A stretch of 64,000 bases of DNA from Flavobacterium aquariorum (GTDB taxonomy: Bacteria > Bacteroidota > Bacteroidia > Flavobacteriales > Flavobacteriaceae): the NCBI RefSeq assembly GCF_003254745.1, contig NZ_QKXH01000010.1, positions 62,001-126,000 of the forward strand. The letters run 5' to 3'. A program made the position numbers and the translations under genes. Below are positions 36,994 to 46,558 of the stretch, piece by piece. Below the pieces are notes generated by a model. That model was not told where the DNA came from and ran no database searches. It saw nothing but the letters and a program-made list of their open reading frames with translations. Numbering within the stretch: position 1 is the stretch's first letter; the number at the start of each line of letters is the position of its first letter.

Positions 36994-38277
36994 TCAAAGT
37001 TTTCCATCCACTCCATCCGTCAAAACCCCTTTAACATCATAAAGAATACTACATTTTTCCCTTAATGAATTGATATCAAGATTTATAAATTCGGCATGAG
37101 CCACTCCCAAAACTACTGCATCAAAACTAGTCTTTGGAACATCATTTACAATTGTTAAACCATATTCGTGTTCTACTTCCATTGGATTTGCCCAAGGATC
37201 AAAAATAGTCACTTGAATTCCATAATCTTCCAATGCCTTTATCACATCAACAATTTTGGTATTCCGAACATCTGGACAATTTTCTTTGAAAGTAATACCC
37301 AGCATCAACAAACGGGCACCATTAATAGTCACTCCTTTTTTGATCATTAGCTTCACTACTTGTGAAGCCACATATTCGCCCATACTATCATTCAAACGAC
37401 GTCCTGCCAAAATTATTTCAGGATGATAGCCTTTTTCTTGGGCTTTTTGAGCTAAATAATAGGGATCAACTCCTATGCAATGTCCTCCAACTAAGCCTGG
37501 CTTAAAGGGCAAAAAATTCCATTTGGTACCCGCCGCTTTAAGTACAGCAGCAGTATCAATTTCTAAAAGATTAAAAATTTTGGCCAACTCATTGACAAAG
37601 GCAATATTAATATCACGTTGGGAATTTTCGATTACCTTGGCGGCCTCAGCTACTTTTATGGAAGGCGCAAGATGCGTCCCCGCAAGGATAACAGATTGGT
37701 ACAATTCATTTACTTTTTGCCCAATCTCAGGTGTGGATCCTGAAGTTATCTTTAAAATTTTCTCTACTGTATGTTCCTTATCCCCCGGATTAATACGCTC
37801 TGGAGAATAGCCCGCAAAAAAATCGACATTGAATTGCAATCCCGAAACTTTTTCTAAAACGGGTACACATTCCTCCTCGGTAACACCTGGATAAACGGTC
37901 GACTCATAAATAACGATATCTCCTTTTTTCAAAACAGAACCGACAGTTTCACTGGACTTGTACAATGGGATTAAATCGGGTCGATTATTTTTGTCCACCG
38001 GAGTAGGAACTGTAACAATATAATAATTACAATCGGCGATGTCGGCTATTTTTGAAGAACAATACAATCCTTTTTCATCGCTTGGTTTTGAAACCAGAAC
38101 TTTTTGCAAAGTTTCATCATCAACTTCAAGCGTACTGTCGGTTCCCGACTGCAACGCTACAACTCTTGATGTATTAATATCAAAACCTACAACTGAAAAT
38201 TGGGTAGCAAATAATCGAGCCAAAGGCAAACCAACATAACCCAAACCTATTACTGCAATTTTTATGTCTTTATTCAA
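36994..38277 (-). CDS. tviB: UDP-HexNAc 6-dehydrogenase (TviB/VipA-like)
   Basis: This NAD-dependent nucleotide-sugar dehydrogenase oxidises C6 of a UDP-N-acetylhexosamine to the uronic acid. It has 427 residues. The N-terminal loop [14 protein letters not shown] (7-20), [26 protein letters not shown] and the catalytic Cys in [16 protein letters not shown] are visible. The last has the HCI form typical of the TviB/WbpO group, in contrast to the SCF of UDP-glucose dehydrogenases. The start is TTG at 38277 with AAGAAA before it, because an in-frame TAG lies four codons upstream. The epimerase at 40747 could convert the GlcNAcA product to GalNAcA. Confidence 0.9.
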   Translation of the reverse strand: MNKDIKIAVIGLGYVGLPLARLFATQFSVVGFDINTSRVVALQSGTDSTLEVDDETLQKVLVSKPSDEKGLYCSSKIADIADCNYYIVTVPTPVDKNNRPDLIPLYKSSETVGSVLKKGDIVIYESTVYPGVTEEECVPVLEKVSGLQFNVDFFAGYSPERINPGDKEHTVEKILKITSGSTPEIGQKVNELYQSVILAGTHLAPSIKVAEAAKVIENSQRDINIAFVNELAKIFNLLEIDTAAVLKAAGTKWNFLPFKPGLVGGHCIGVDPYYLAQKAQEKGYHPEIILAGRRLNDSMGEYVASQVVKLMIKKGVTINGARLLMLGITFKENCPDVRNTKIVDVIKALEDYGIQVTIFDPWANPMEVEHEYGLTIVNDVPKTSFDAVVLGVAHAEFINLDINSLREKCSILYDVKGVLTDGVDGKL

Positions 38278-38374
38278 TTTCTTAAACTATTGTTGGTTTT
38301 GAAAGTTTTATTTATAAAATAATTTTTCAGAATTGTAATGTATTTAACCTTAACTCTGAATGAAATTTAGCAGA

Positions 38375-38382
38375 CAAAGGTA
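38375..38382 (-). promoter_or_regulatory. -7 box TACCTTTG upstream of the UDP-HexNAc dehydrogenase
   Basis: It matches the Flavobacterium TAnnTTTG consensus exactly. The best -33 candidate is weak: ATTG on the minus strand, at 15 bp spacing. It would start transcription about 90 bp before the TTG of the dehydrogenase and drive unit 2. Confidence 0.5.
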
Positions 38383-38544
38383 GTAAAAATAAACTTCCAA
38401 TTTTACCCCAAAAAACCTATTCCAATCAAAAAAAAAGATTCTTATAAACTAAAATTGTAAACAACTAATAGTCAATAAAAATCTTTTTATAAAAATCCAA
38501 ACTGAAGGTGAAAAATCACAGGATAATGTATTAAAAGTAGTAGT

Positions 38545-38748
38545 GTGATAGCAGGCAACATCAAGGTATGTATTTATCCCAAAGATGTACAACGTATTAC
38601 CGGTAAAACAAACAGACAGGCAAGGTTGTATTTAAACAAAATTAAAGACAACTTGAATAAAGAACCACATCAATTAATTTCGATAGAGGAATTTTGTTCG
38701 TATTCAGGCCTTTAGCTAGAGCATGTTTTACGTTGTATAATCGGGTAA
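38545..38748 (+). pseudogene. Decayed small HTH-like Flavobacterium protein
   Basis: Reading on the plus strand from a GTG at 38545 gives CIYPKDVQRITGKTNRQARL, then YLNKIKDNLNKEPHQLISIE, then EFCSYSGL. A TAG stop lies at 38713-38715, and the same frame continues LEHVLRCIIG to a TAA at 38746. The YPKDVQxITGK and EFCxYxGL pattern recalls a small conserved protein of Flavobacteriaceae with an HTH-like look. The internal stop and lack of an ATG suggest decay. It lies opposite to the flanking capsule genes. Confidence 0.55.
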
Positions 38749-39132
38749 CATGTAAGGGAAAAATCTCTAGTCAATTACTCTAAAAAAAACACTAGTTCAG
38801 CAAGTAGTTCATAAAACAACAACCACTTAATAATAAAGCAGTAACAGATCGAAAACCGGCATCATCATAGCAAACGAATCAATTTATTTAATAAAAAAGC
38901 AAAAGCCTTACAAACAAAAAAAACTTATCCCCTCAACTGGGGAGAATATCGTGTTCGTAAAAGGGAGTCCCTCATACACCGAGTGAATACTATTAAGTGA
39001 AGTTCTTTTTTCACCCCTAAGTCTCTAAATTGAAGAATAAAGCTGTTTTCTTGTCGGTCTTCCCGCTTTCAAAGAAATTTACTAAACATTATCTATATAA
39101 TTGAAAACCATTTTTCAAACCTAATCAAGCAT

Positions 39133-39169
39133 AAAAAAGGGCTAACTTTATAAAATTAGCCCTTTTTTT
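39133..39169 (-). terminator. Bidirectional terminator ending capsule unit 1
   Basis: AAAAAGGGCTAA pairs with TTAGCCCTTTTT across a 10-nt loop, with A and T runs on both sides, so it can work on either strand. It lies about 120 bp beyond the ugd stop codon. Confidence 0.85.
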
Positions 39170-39287
39170 TATGAAAATTTTGTTCGTTAAATTTGATTCA
39201 TTTTTTTAATCAGGAATTTCATCTGCAATTTAGCCACAAACAAATTACTTCCCCATTTAGCATCCATCATTCACCATAACAAGACTA

Positions 39288-40679
39288 TTACGAACCGATA
39301 GCCTGATAAACAAAACCAATATTTTCTAATTCTGCTTTATTTAATATATTTCTTCCGTCAAAAACAAAAGCGGGTTTTTGCATCTTATCATATATTTTTT
39401 GCCAATCATAGTGTACAAATTCATCCCACTCAGTAAGTACCGCAATGGCATGTGCATTTTCACAGGACAAATACGGATTATCAAAAGTAATAATACTCCC
39501 TGCATTCTCCTCTGACGATCTTGTTTCAAGATAATCCAAGTCTGAAAGAATCTTTTTTCGAGAAACTTTTGGGTCATATACCGCAATATTTGCGTGTTCA
39601 TTAATCAAATCATTTGCCACATATATTGCAGCCGACTCTCTTGTATCATTGGTATCCTTCTTGAAAGCCCAACCCAAAAAAGCAATTTTTTTATCAGCTA
39701 CGGTATTATATAGCGTTTTCACTATATTATTGGAGAAACGACGTTTTTGATGGTCATTCATAATAATCACCTGTTCCCAATAATCAGCTACTTCATTCAA
39801 TCCGTATGATTTTGCAATATATACCAAATTCAATATGTCTTTTTGAAAGCAAGAACCTCCAAATCCAACGGAAGCTTTCAGGAATTTAGATCCAATTCGA
39901 CTATCCATTCCTATGGCTTTAGCAACTTCATTGACATCGGCACCTGTTTTTTCACAAAGTTCAGACATTGCATTAATGGAGGAAATTCGTTGAGCCAAAA
40001 AAGCATTTGCCGTTAACTTTGACAGCTCTGATGACCAAACATTTGTGGTCAATATTTTTTCTGGACTTACCCAATTCGAATAAACATCAACCAAAGCTTG
40101 GATTGCTTTTTGTCCTTCTTCTGTGGTGTCTCCTCCTATTAAAATACGGTCTGGATTTAATAAATCCTGAACTGCAGTACCTTCGGCTAAAAATTCTGGA
40201 TTTGACAGAATCTGAAACTGCACCCCATTCCCGGTAGAGTCAAGAATACTTTTAATAGCCTCGGCTGTTCGTACTGGGAGTGTTGACTTCTCAACAACAA
40301 TCTTATCGTCTTTTGCAACTTTTGCAATTTGTCTGGCACACAATTCAATATATTTCAAATCAGCAGCCATACCTTTTCCTTTTCCATAGGTTTTTGTAGG
40401 CGTATTTACCGATATAAAAATAATTTGAGCTTCGTCTATTGCCTTATCCACTTCAGTGGAAAAAAATAAGTTTCTCCCCCTGGCTTCAGCAACAATAGCA
40501 TCCAAACCAGGCTCATAAATTGGAATATTATCTGTATTTTCATCATTCCATGCTAAAATTCTTTCTGTATTCAAATCGACAACCGTAACTTGAATGTGAG
40601 GACAATTTTGTGCTATAACGGCCATGGTTGGCCCTCCAACGTATCCTGCCCCGATGCAACAAATTTTCGTAATTTTCAT
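39288..40679 (-). CDS. ugd: UDP-glucose 6-dehydrogenase
   Basis: Ugd oxidises UDP-glucose to UDP-glucuronate using two NAD. The 463-residue protein is the longer form resembling animal and plant enzymes. It has [17 protein letters not shown] (7-23), [45 protein letters not shown], and the catalytic Cys in [19 protein letters not shown]. It is the last gene of unit 1, 67 bp from the epimerase gene. UDP-glucuronate may be a component of the repeat unit or a precursor of other sugars. Confidence 0.96.
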   Translation of the reverse strand: MKITKICCIGAGYVGGPTMAVIAQNCPHIQVTVVDLNTERILAWNDENTDNIPIYEPGLDAIVAEARGRNLFFSTEVDKAIDEAQIIFISVNTPTKTYGKGKGMAADLKYIELCARQIAKVAKDDKIVVEKSTLPVRTAEAIKSILDSTGNGVQFQILSNPEFLAEGTAVQDLLNPDRILIGGDTTEEGQKAIQALVDVYSNWVSPEKILTTNVWSSELSKLTANAFLAQRISSINAMSELCEKTGADVNEVAKAIGMDSRIGSKFLKASVGFGGSCFQKDILNLVYIAKSYGLNEVADYWEQVIIMNDHQKRRFSNNIVKTLYNTVADKKIAFLGWAFKKDTNDTRESAAIYVANDLINEHANIAVYDPKVSRKKILSDLDYLETRSSEENAGSIITFDNPYLSCENAHAIAVLTEWDEFVHYDWQKIYDKMQKPAFVFDGRNILNKAELENIGFVYQAIGS

Positions 40680-40746
40680 ATTACTGTTCTTTTTCTCTAT
40701 TCTGCTTTCTCTGTTCTACTTTCTCAATCCTGCTTTCTGAAATCTT

Positions 40747-41733
40747 TTATCTACTAAGATTCTCCCAATACCAACCTACAGCTTCCTTCAGTCCTTCTTG
40801 CAAGGAAAATTTTGGATTATAGCCCAAAATTGCTTTCGCTTTAGCTATACTGGCTAATGAATGAGGAATATCTCCCACCCTGTTTGGACCATATTCAATT
40901 GCTACATCAGCAATCTTTGGATCATATTCTGCCAAAAAAGTTTTTAAGTAACCAACCAAATCATTTAATGTATTGCGATCTCCATAAGCGGTATTATAAA
41001 CGGTATTTACTGCTTTTTGATCTTCGACAGTCATCGCCAATTCATTCATCTGGATTACATTATCGATATATGTAAAATCCCTTGAATAATTTCCATCCCC
41101 ATTTATTTTTGGACTTTGGTGCTGCATTAATTGCATAACAAACTTTGGAATAACTGCTGCGTAGGCCCCATTAGGATCTTGCTTTCTACCAAAAACATTA
41201 AAATAACGCAAACCAATAGTTTCCAATCCATAAGTTCTGCTGAAAATTTCGGCATACATCTCATTTACATATTTTGTGATGGCGTAAGGAGAAAGTGGTT
41301 TCCCAATTACATCTTCTACTTTTGGCAACCCCACCGAATCCCCATAAGTTGAAGAACTGGCAGCATATACAAAACGCTTAACATGTGCATCTCTTGCCGC
41401 TACTAACATATTCAAAAAACCGGAAACATTCACATCATTTGTGGTAATTGGATCATTTATCGATCTGGGTACGGAACCCAATGCAGCTTGATGCAATACA
41501 TAATCTACTCCTTCTACCGCTTCTTGACATATTTCTAAATTTCGTATATCTCCTTCGATCAAACTAAAATTATCATTGTTTACAAAATCCTTCAAATTAT
41601 GACGATGACCAGTAGCAAAATTATCCAAACAAACCACTTTGTATTCTTTGGATAAAAAATACTCACATAAATTAGATCCAATAAATCCAGCTCCTCCCGT
41701 AATTAGGACTTTTTTCATGTTATTTCCAGTCAT
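40747..41733 (-). CDS. UDP-HexNAc 4-epimerase (WbpP/TviC-like)
   Basis: This 328-residue extended SDR has the loop ITGGAGFIGSNLCEY (11-25), LDNFATGHRHNL near 36-47, AALGSVPRSINDP near 85-97, the catalytic SSSTYGDS near 127-134, and a Tyr/Lys pair in SPYAITKYVNE. This fits the WbpP/TviC group that interconverts UDP-GlcNAc and UDP-GalNAc or their uronic acids. With the TviB-like dehydrogenase it would give GalNAcA. The start is ATG at 41733 or the internal ATG at 41718, five codons later. Confidence 0.9.
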   Translation of the reverse strand: MTGNNMKKVLITGGAGFIGSNLCEYFLSKEYKVVCLDNFATGHRHNLKDFVNNDNFSLIEGDIRNLEICQEAVEGVDYVLHQAALGSVPRSINDPITTNDVNVSGFLNMLVAARDAHVKRFVYAASSSTYGDSVGLPKVEDVIGKPLSPYAITKYVNEMYAEIFSRTYGLETIGLRYFNVFGRKQDPNGAYAAVIPKFVMQLMQHQSPKINGDGNYSRDFTYIDNVIQMNELAMTVEDQKAVNTVYNTAYGDRNTLNDLVGYLKTFLAEYDPKIADVAIEYGPNRVGDIPHSLASIAKAKAILGYNPKFSLQEGLKEAVGWYWENLSR

Positions 41734-41760
41734 TTTTAATTCATTTTAAAATAGAAGTAG

Positions 41761-44211
41761 TCATGATTTCTTTCTTCCAATTCTATCAATAATACTTTTT
41801 TTCTTTTCGCCCTCATGATAGCCGCTTGAATAATTTCCGCTTCCATAACCATACCCGTATCCATAACCACCACCATATTTGGCTTTATTTTCAAAACCAT
41901 TCAAAATAATGCTCGTATTATGCAGTTCTCCTCGATTTACCCTATTATTCAGCAAAGTTATCATTTCTTTTTTAGTGAAATTTTGTCTTACCATATATAA
42001 AGTAACATCACAATATTGCGCCAGCTCAAGAGAATCAGCAACCAAACCAACCGGTGGCGTATCCAAAATAATGTAATCGTATTTAGTTTTTAGTTCTTCT
42101 ATCAATTCTTTCATTCCGTCACTCATAATCAGCTCCGAAGGATTGGGAGGTATAGGCCCTGAAAATATTACATCTAAAAAAGGAACTGAAGTATGATTTA
42201 CAATTTCATCCAAACTTTTCTGTTTAATCAAATAATTGACAACTCCCGATGTATTGCTCAAATTAAATTCCTCAAACAATTTTGGTTTTCTTAAATCCAA
42301 ACCAACAATCACTGTCTTTTTTCCGCTTAAAGCAAAAACCGTAGCAATGTTTATGGAACAAAATGTTTTTCCTTCACCACTCACCGAAGACGTTATCATT
42401 AATGTTTTTGCCCCAGCGACATTACTCTTCTTGTACAAAAACTGAAGAGAAGAACGAATGGCTCTAAAGGACTCTGACAAGGCTGATTTTGGCTTTTCGA
42501 ATACGGCCAAATCATTATTATCAGTATTAACTCCAACTATACCAATCAACGGAATACTAGTTAACTTACTTATATCATCCGGGTTTTGAATGGTGTTATT
42601 GATAAAGAAAATTACAACGATAACTAACAAAGGCAGTAAGAACCCAATAAATAAGGCCAATATGTAATTCACCCCTGTCTTAGGTCCTATTAGACCTCCT
42701 CCAATATCTTTAGCCGAATCTATAAAATGAATATCAGACAGATTGGCTGCTTTTACGATATCAGCTTCACTCCTTTTTTGAAGAAAAGTACTGTAGATAT
42801 TATCATTTAAGTCGTATTTTCTTTTGATTTTTATCAATTCTTGCTGATCATCTGGCAGACGCTTTATCTTACTTTCAGCTTCATTCATTTTACTCTCCAC
42901 CATTGCCAAATCATAGTCCAAAGAAGTTTTTGCAGTAGTAATATTTTCCAATAAAACGTTTTTAACCGCTTCCATTTGATTATCAAAATCCCGAAATATT
43001 TTTTCACTTTTCACAGCATAAGCCATCTCCGATCGCTGAGTAGAAAGAGCTATTAATTTGGACACATTGACTGCAATATTAGGATCTTCAATTCCTGCCA
43101 CGGAAGGTGCAGGCAATTTTGAATAATCAACACTGTTTCTTAAATAAGATCTTAACGAATTATAATAAGCTATTTTTCGTTTTACAGCGTCTTTTTCTAC
43201 GTCGAAATTAAGAATTTTATCTGAAAATTTAGCCGCCCCTCCTTCTTCAACATCATAAATATTTTTATCTTTTCTAAAAGATTTTAACTCATCACCCGTC
43301 TGTTTGAGTTGAGATTCCATAGCAACAAGTGTGCTATCAATAAAATTAATAGTGTTTGTTGCAAATTGATTTTTACTATCTAGCTGTCTTTTAATCAGCA
43401 TATTTACAGTCGAATTCAGATAATCGACCATTCGGGCTTTATTAGTACCTTGCATTCCCAAAGTAATTATAGAACTTCCTTTGTCATCTGTTTTTACATT
43501 AATGTTTCTATAATTTGCAACTGTGCCGTCAAAGTCATTGAATCGCACAAAGTATTCATTCCCCTTGTACAAACCTGGATTGTCATTTATTTGCAATGTC
43601 CAATTCAAAAAAGGCAAAGATACTTTTTGTCCAACTTTGTATTTTTTTACAAATTCTCCTTCTACAACTGACGTGTTACTATAACTATTATCAGAATAAT
43701 GAATAAGTGAAACAGATGTTCTTTCAAAAGGAATTCTTATTTCATATTCATTTTCAGTAATAAATTTAATTCCTATCAGATTTCCTGCTACTTGACCCTG
43801 CTTTTCATCAATATCAAAATGAAACGGAACAGCTCCGTATGCATCTACAAGATTATACTCTCCTTGCACCAAATAATCAATATAGAATTGTAATTTATCA
43901 ACCACCAACTCATTGTGCGAGCGGGACTGCAAAGTGGTCGAGATAGTCTGCATTTGATCAGAAGCACCTCCCCAATTAAAAACCAAGTTGGTACTGGATG
44001 TAAAAAGCGGATTGGTTTCTTCCTTAACCGAAATTAGAGTTTCGATTCCGTAAATTTTCTCTTTGCGTATATTAACCTGATACGCAATCATTAATGCCAC
44101 AACTACAGATAGCAAAAACCATTTCCAATAACTTAATATCTTTATTAAAAAACCCTTAAAATCAAAACTGGGCTGATTTTCAAAAACCGAAAAATCTTTA
44201 ATATCTAACAT
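41761..44211 (-). CDS. wzc: Wzc-type tyrosine autokinase and chain-length regulator
   Basis: The 816-residue inner-membrane protein has an N-terminal Wzz domain with a membrane segment near 32-48, a long periplasmic coiled-coil part and a second membrane segment near 507-533. A cytosolic BY-kinase domain follows: Walker A SSVSGEGKTF near 610-619, Walker A' VIVGLDLRKPK, and Walker B DYIILDTPPVG. The C-terminus carries a tyrosine cluster, GGGYGYGYGYGSGNYSSGYH, the expected autophosphorylation tail. It follows the Wza-like lipoprotein by 15 bp. Phosphorylation cycling is known to control polymer export in this family. Confidence 0.94.
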   Translation of the reverse strand: MLDIKDFSVFENQPSFDFKGFLIKILSYWKWFLLSVVVALMIAYQVNIRKEKIYGIETLISVKEETNPLFTSSTNLVFNWGGASDQMQTISTTLQSRSHNELVVDKLQFYIDYLVQGEYNLVDAYGAVPFHFDIDEKQGQVAGNLIGIKFITENEYEIRIPFERTSVSLIHYSDNSYSNTSVVEGEFVKKYKVGQKVSLPFLNWTLQINDNPGLYKGNEYFVRFNDFDGTVANYRNINVKTDDKGSSIITLGMQGTNKARMVDYLNSTVNMLIKRQLDSKNQFATNTINFIDSTLVAMESQLKQTGDELKSFRKDKNIYDVEEGGAAKFSDKILNFDVEKDAVKRKIAYYNSLRSYLRNSVDYSKLPAPSVAGIEDPNIAVNVSKLIALSTQRSEMAYAVKSEKIFRDFDNQMEAVKNVLLENITTAKTSLDYDLAMVESKMNEAESKIKRLPDDQQELIKIKRKYDLNDNIYSTFLQKRSEADIVKAANLSDIHFIDSAKDIGGGLIGPKTGVNYILALFIGFLLPLLVIVVIFFINNTIQNPDDISKLTSIPLIGIVGVNTDNNDLAVFEKPKSALSESFRAIRSSLQFLYKKSNVAGAKTLMITSSVSGEGKTFCSINIATVFALSGKKTVIVGLDLRKPKLFEEFNLSNTSGVVNYLIKQKSLDEIVNHTSVPFLDVIFSGPIPPNPSELIMSDGMKELIEELKTKYDYIILDTPPVGLVADSLELAQYCDVTLYMVRQNFTKKEMITLLNNRVNRGELHNTSIILNGFENKAKYGGGYGYGYGYGSGNYSSGYHEGEKKKSIIDRIGRKKS

Positions 44212-44226
44212 ATTGGAAAATTGATT

Positions 44227-45018
44227 TTATTTTTTAAGCAACAAATAAGTGGTACTAACTAAAGACAATAATGTAATAAGAGTTGTCAAAGATTGAATTC
44301 CAGTACTCCCGGTTCCCCACGTTTTTTGTTTAAGTGGTTTTACATAAATATAATCGTTAGGCTGCAAAAAATAATAAGGTGAATTCATCACATTAATATT
44401 CGTTAAATCCAAATCCTTCATCTCGGTTCCATTCGGAGTTTGCCTAATAACAGTTACAGATTTTCTATCCCCAGTTGTGGTTATATCCCCAGCATTGGCA
44501 ATAGCCTCCATTATATTTACTTTTTCCTGAAACAAAGTTTTGGTCCCCATACTACCAACTTCTCCATTAATAGTATATCGAAAACCAGCTAATTTTACCA
44601 CTACAAAAATACTGGCATTATCTTTAAAATATTCTGCCAATAATCTTTTTTCAACACTAACACGTACTTCTTCTAAAGTAAATCCCATAACATTCATCTC
44701 TCCTAAAACCGGGATTCGAATATTTCCATGATCGTCTACAGTGAAACCATCAAAATACAAACCAGACTCTGATTGATCTGTTTCAGAACCATTCGCAGTC
44801 GGATTAAAAATAGTTACTAGTTTTGGATCTGAGGCTTTGATAGTGATACTTAATACATCGTGGGTTTGCAAACGATACGGTTTTGATTCCACCATTACGA
44901 CTGGTCCTTCATTGGAAGAATTATCCTTTTTTTGCAGATAAACCAAATCCTTTACAGGAATACAGGATGCAAATAACATACCTATAATTAAAAAAATAAG
45001 GAGTAAACGTTTGTTCAT
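44227..45018 (-). CDS. wza: Wza-like polysaccharide export lipoprotein
   Basis: The 263-residue outer-membrane lipoprotein has a signal peptide with the lipobox FASC (Cys19). A poly-export domain follows, with YRLQTHDVLSITIKASDPK near 48-66 and VDDHGNIRIPVLGEMNVMG near 94-112. An SLBB part contains YTINGEVGSMGTKTLFQEK. A C-terminal hydrophobic helix, LTTLITLLSLVSTTYLLL near 244-261, matches the position of the Wza outer-membrane-spanning helix. It is the first gene of unit 1. A TATATTTG box lies 18 bp upstream of the ATG. Confidence 0.93.
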   Translation of the reverse strand: MNKRLLLIFLIIGMLFASCIPVKDLVYLQKKDNSSNEGPVVMVESKPYRLQTHDVLSITIKASDPKLVTIFNPTANGSETDQSESGLYFDGFTVDDHGNIRIPVLGEMNVMGFTLEEVRVSVEKRLLAEYFKDNASIFVVVKLAGFRYTINGEVGSMGTKTLFQEKVNIMEAIANAGDITTTGDRKSVTVIRQTPNGTEMKDLDLTNINVMNSPYYFLQPNDYIYVKPLKQKTWGTGSTGIQSLTTLITLLSLVSTTYLLLKK

Positions 45019-45035
45019 TCGTGTTAATTTAGTAA

Positions 45036-45043
45036 CAAATATA
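45036..45043 (-). promoter_or_regulatory. -7 box TATATTTG at the head of capsule unit 1
   Basis: It is an exact match to TAnnTTTG placed 18 bp before the wza ATG, implying a very short leader. Near the -33 position sits the perfect palindrome AAGCAT-C-ATGCTT (45065-45077) in place of a clear TTTG. This could be an operator, or part of a weak recR terminator. Confidence 0.5.
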
Positions 45044-45086
45044 GTTTTTCAATTAGTATTAAAAAAGCATCATGCTTAATAAACCT

Positions 45087-45707
45087 TTAATTGTTTTTTA
45101 ATGATTTTTCAAAAGGCACCCTTTGCAGTATACTTCGCCCTAGAGTAACTTCATCTGCGTATTCCAATTCATCTCCAACAGCAATTCCTCTTGCGATTGT
45201 TGAAACCACTATTGGCAAATCTGCTATCTGTTTGTAGATATAAAAATTCGTGGTATCTCCTTCCATTGTTGAGCTCAAAGCAAATATTATCTCTTTGACT
45301 TGACCTAACTTGACTTTCTCTACCAACTTAGAAATAGTAAGCTGACTAGGCCCAACTCCATCAATAGGTGAAATTTTGCCTCCTAAAACATGATAGATAC
45401 CTCTAAATTGCCCCGTATTTTCGATTGCCATCACATCTCGTATATCCTCGACAACACAAATAATCTGATGATTTCTACCTGGATTGGCACAAATCTCACA
45501 AACTTCACTATCTGATATATTATGGCAGCTATTGCAATATTTAATTTCCTCACGCATTGTGACTAATGCTTGAGCTAAAAAAGCAGCCTGCTCTTTGGGT
45601 TGCTTTAAAATATGCAGAACCAATCGCAAGGCGGTTCTTTTGCCAATTCCTGGCAATTGAGCCATTTCATTAACTGCTTTTTCTATTAGTTTTGAAGAAA
45701 ATTCCAT
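45087..45707 (-). CDS. recR: Recombination mediator protein RecR
   Basis: RecR works with RecF/RecO to load RecA at gaps. I start at the ATG at 45707 (206 residues, [20 protein letters not shown]), since the longer frame uses TTG. The helix-hairpin-helix [14 protein letters not shown] (16-29), the four-Cys zinc motif Cys58, Cys61, Cys70 and Cys73, and the Toprim domain with [13 protein letters not shown] and GVGPSQLTI are all visible. A TACTTTTG box at 45713-45720 is so close to the ATG that the transcript may be nearly leaderless. Confidence 0.96.
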   Translation of the reverse strand: MEFSSKLIEKAVNEMAQLPGIGKRTALRLVLHILKQPKEQAAFLAQALVTMREEIKYCNSCHNISDSEVCEICANPGRNHQIICVVEDIRDVMAIENTGQFRGIYHVLGGKISPIDGVGPSQLTISKLVEKVKLGQVKEIIFALSSTMEGDTTNFYIYKQIADLPIVVSTIARGIAVGDELEYADEVTLGRSILQRVPFEKSLKNN

Positions 45708-45978
45708 GAATACAAAAGTAAGCAATTTGACAAACTGCCATTTAGAAAATTGAATCTATTTTAAATACTGTATTTCAGTTTTAAAATAAAGGAAGCCATC
45801 TCTTTTTTACACAAAGCAAATACCTAATACTTTCAAAAAATCAAATCGTTTCAGTTAAAATTGTGTATTGATATGGCTTATCCCATATTGAATCGGCATC
45901 CCACTTTTTTTTGCGTGGATATAACAGACAGCCGAAAACTAGCGAAGCAAACTCACGAACTAAATAGATCCTAAAACA

Positions 45979-46347
45979 TTAATATTTATTTAATGTCAGC
46001 AGAACCAATGTGCAGGCTGCTTCATATTTTATATTATTCAATTCCAGCAATTGATAAAACTCTGGGTTTTCAGTTCCTGGGTTAAACAAAACACGTTTAG
46101 GCTTGGCATCAACAATATAATTATAATAATCCCTTTGACGCATTGGATTTATATATAACGAAATGGTATCAATATTTTTAACTGGAATTGCTTTGGTATT
46201 TATTTTAATTCCAGCCACTTCTCCAGCATTTTGTCCTAATGCAAGAACTGAATGTCCTTTAGCAACCAACATTTCAACAGCTTTGAATGCAGCCCTGTCT
46301 GGTTTTGTTGTAGCTCCAAGAACTAAGGTTTTTTTATTTTTTGTCAT
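45979..46347 (-). CDS. CoA-binding domain protein (YccU-like)
   Basis: This 122-residue single-domain protein has a Rossmann-like nucleotide-binding fold. It has KTLVLGATTKPDRAAFKAVE (6-25), an AKGHSVLALG turn, TISLYINPMRQRDYYNYIVD near 61-80 and RVLFNPGTENPE near 85-96, as in the CoA_binding_2 family. Members are widespread and bind CoA, but their role is unclear. It is not linked to a pathway here. A 271-bp spacer separates it from recR. Confidence 0.85.
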   Translation of the reverse strand: MTKNKKTLVLGATTKPDRAAFKAVEMLVAKGHSVLALGQNAGEVAGIKINTKAIPVKNIDTISLYINPMRQRDYYNYIVDAKPKRVLFNPGTENPEFYQLLELNNIKYEAACTLVLLTLNKY

Positions 46348-46366
46348 TTTAAATCAATATAAGATG

Positions 46367-46374
46367 CAAAAGTA
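46367..46374 (-). promoter_or_regulatory. -7 box TACTTTTG for the CoA-binding protein gene
   Basis: An exact TAnnTTTG match 20 bp upstream of the ATG at 46347. No convincing -33 TTTG stands at the usual spacing. Confidence 0.4.
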
Positions 46375-46558
46375 ATCAAAAAGGAGTAAGCACTAACTAA
46401 ATAGTTGTCACAAACATATTAATAGCCATTAATCAAAGTACCTTTTAACTAATTCTGCAATTAACTCTTTCATTTATTGAAATAAACAATTACATAACTC
46501 TTGTTTAAACTTATTTATACATAAATTCGTAATTTTACAATCAAAAAACCAAAACTGG

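Larger units (their letters stand above)
38278..39287. other. 1-kb gap between the two capsule transcription units
   Basis: It holds a promoter-like box for unit 2 (38375-38382), a decayed small gene on the plus strand (38545-38748) and the terminator of unit 1 (39133-39169). The stretch 38750-39130 shows no reading frame or structure I can name. It looks like eroded sequence, perhaps the footprint of a lost gene or element. Confidence 0.6.

Noticed and set aside
36994-38277. UDP-ManNAc dehydrogenase (WecC)
   Set aside because: wecB is present, but the [11 protein letters not shown] form and the partner epimerase favour a TviB/WbpO-type enzyme; a ManNAc substrate is not fully excluded.
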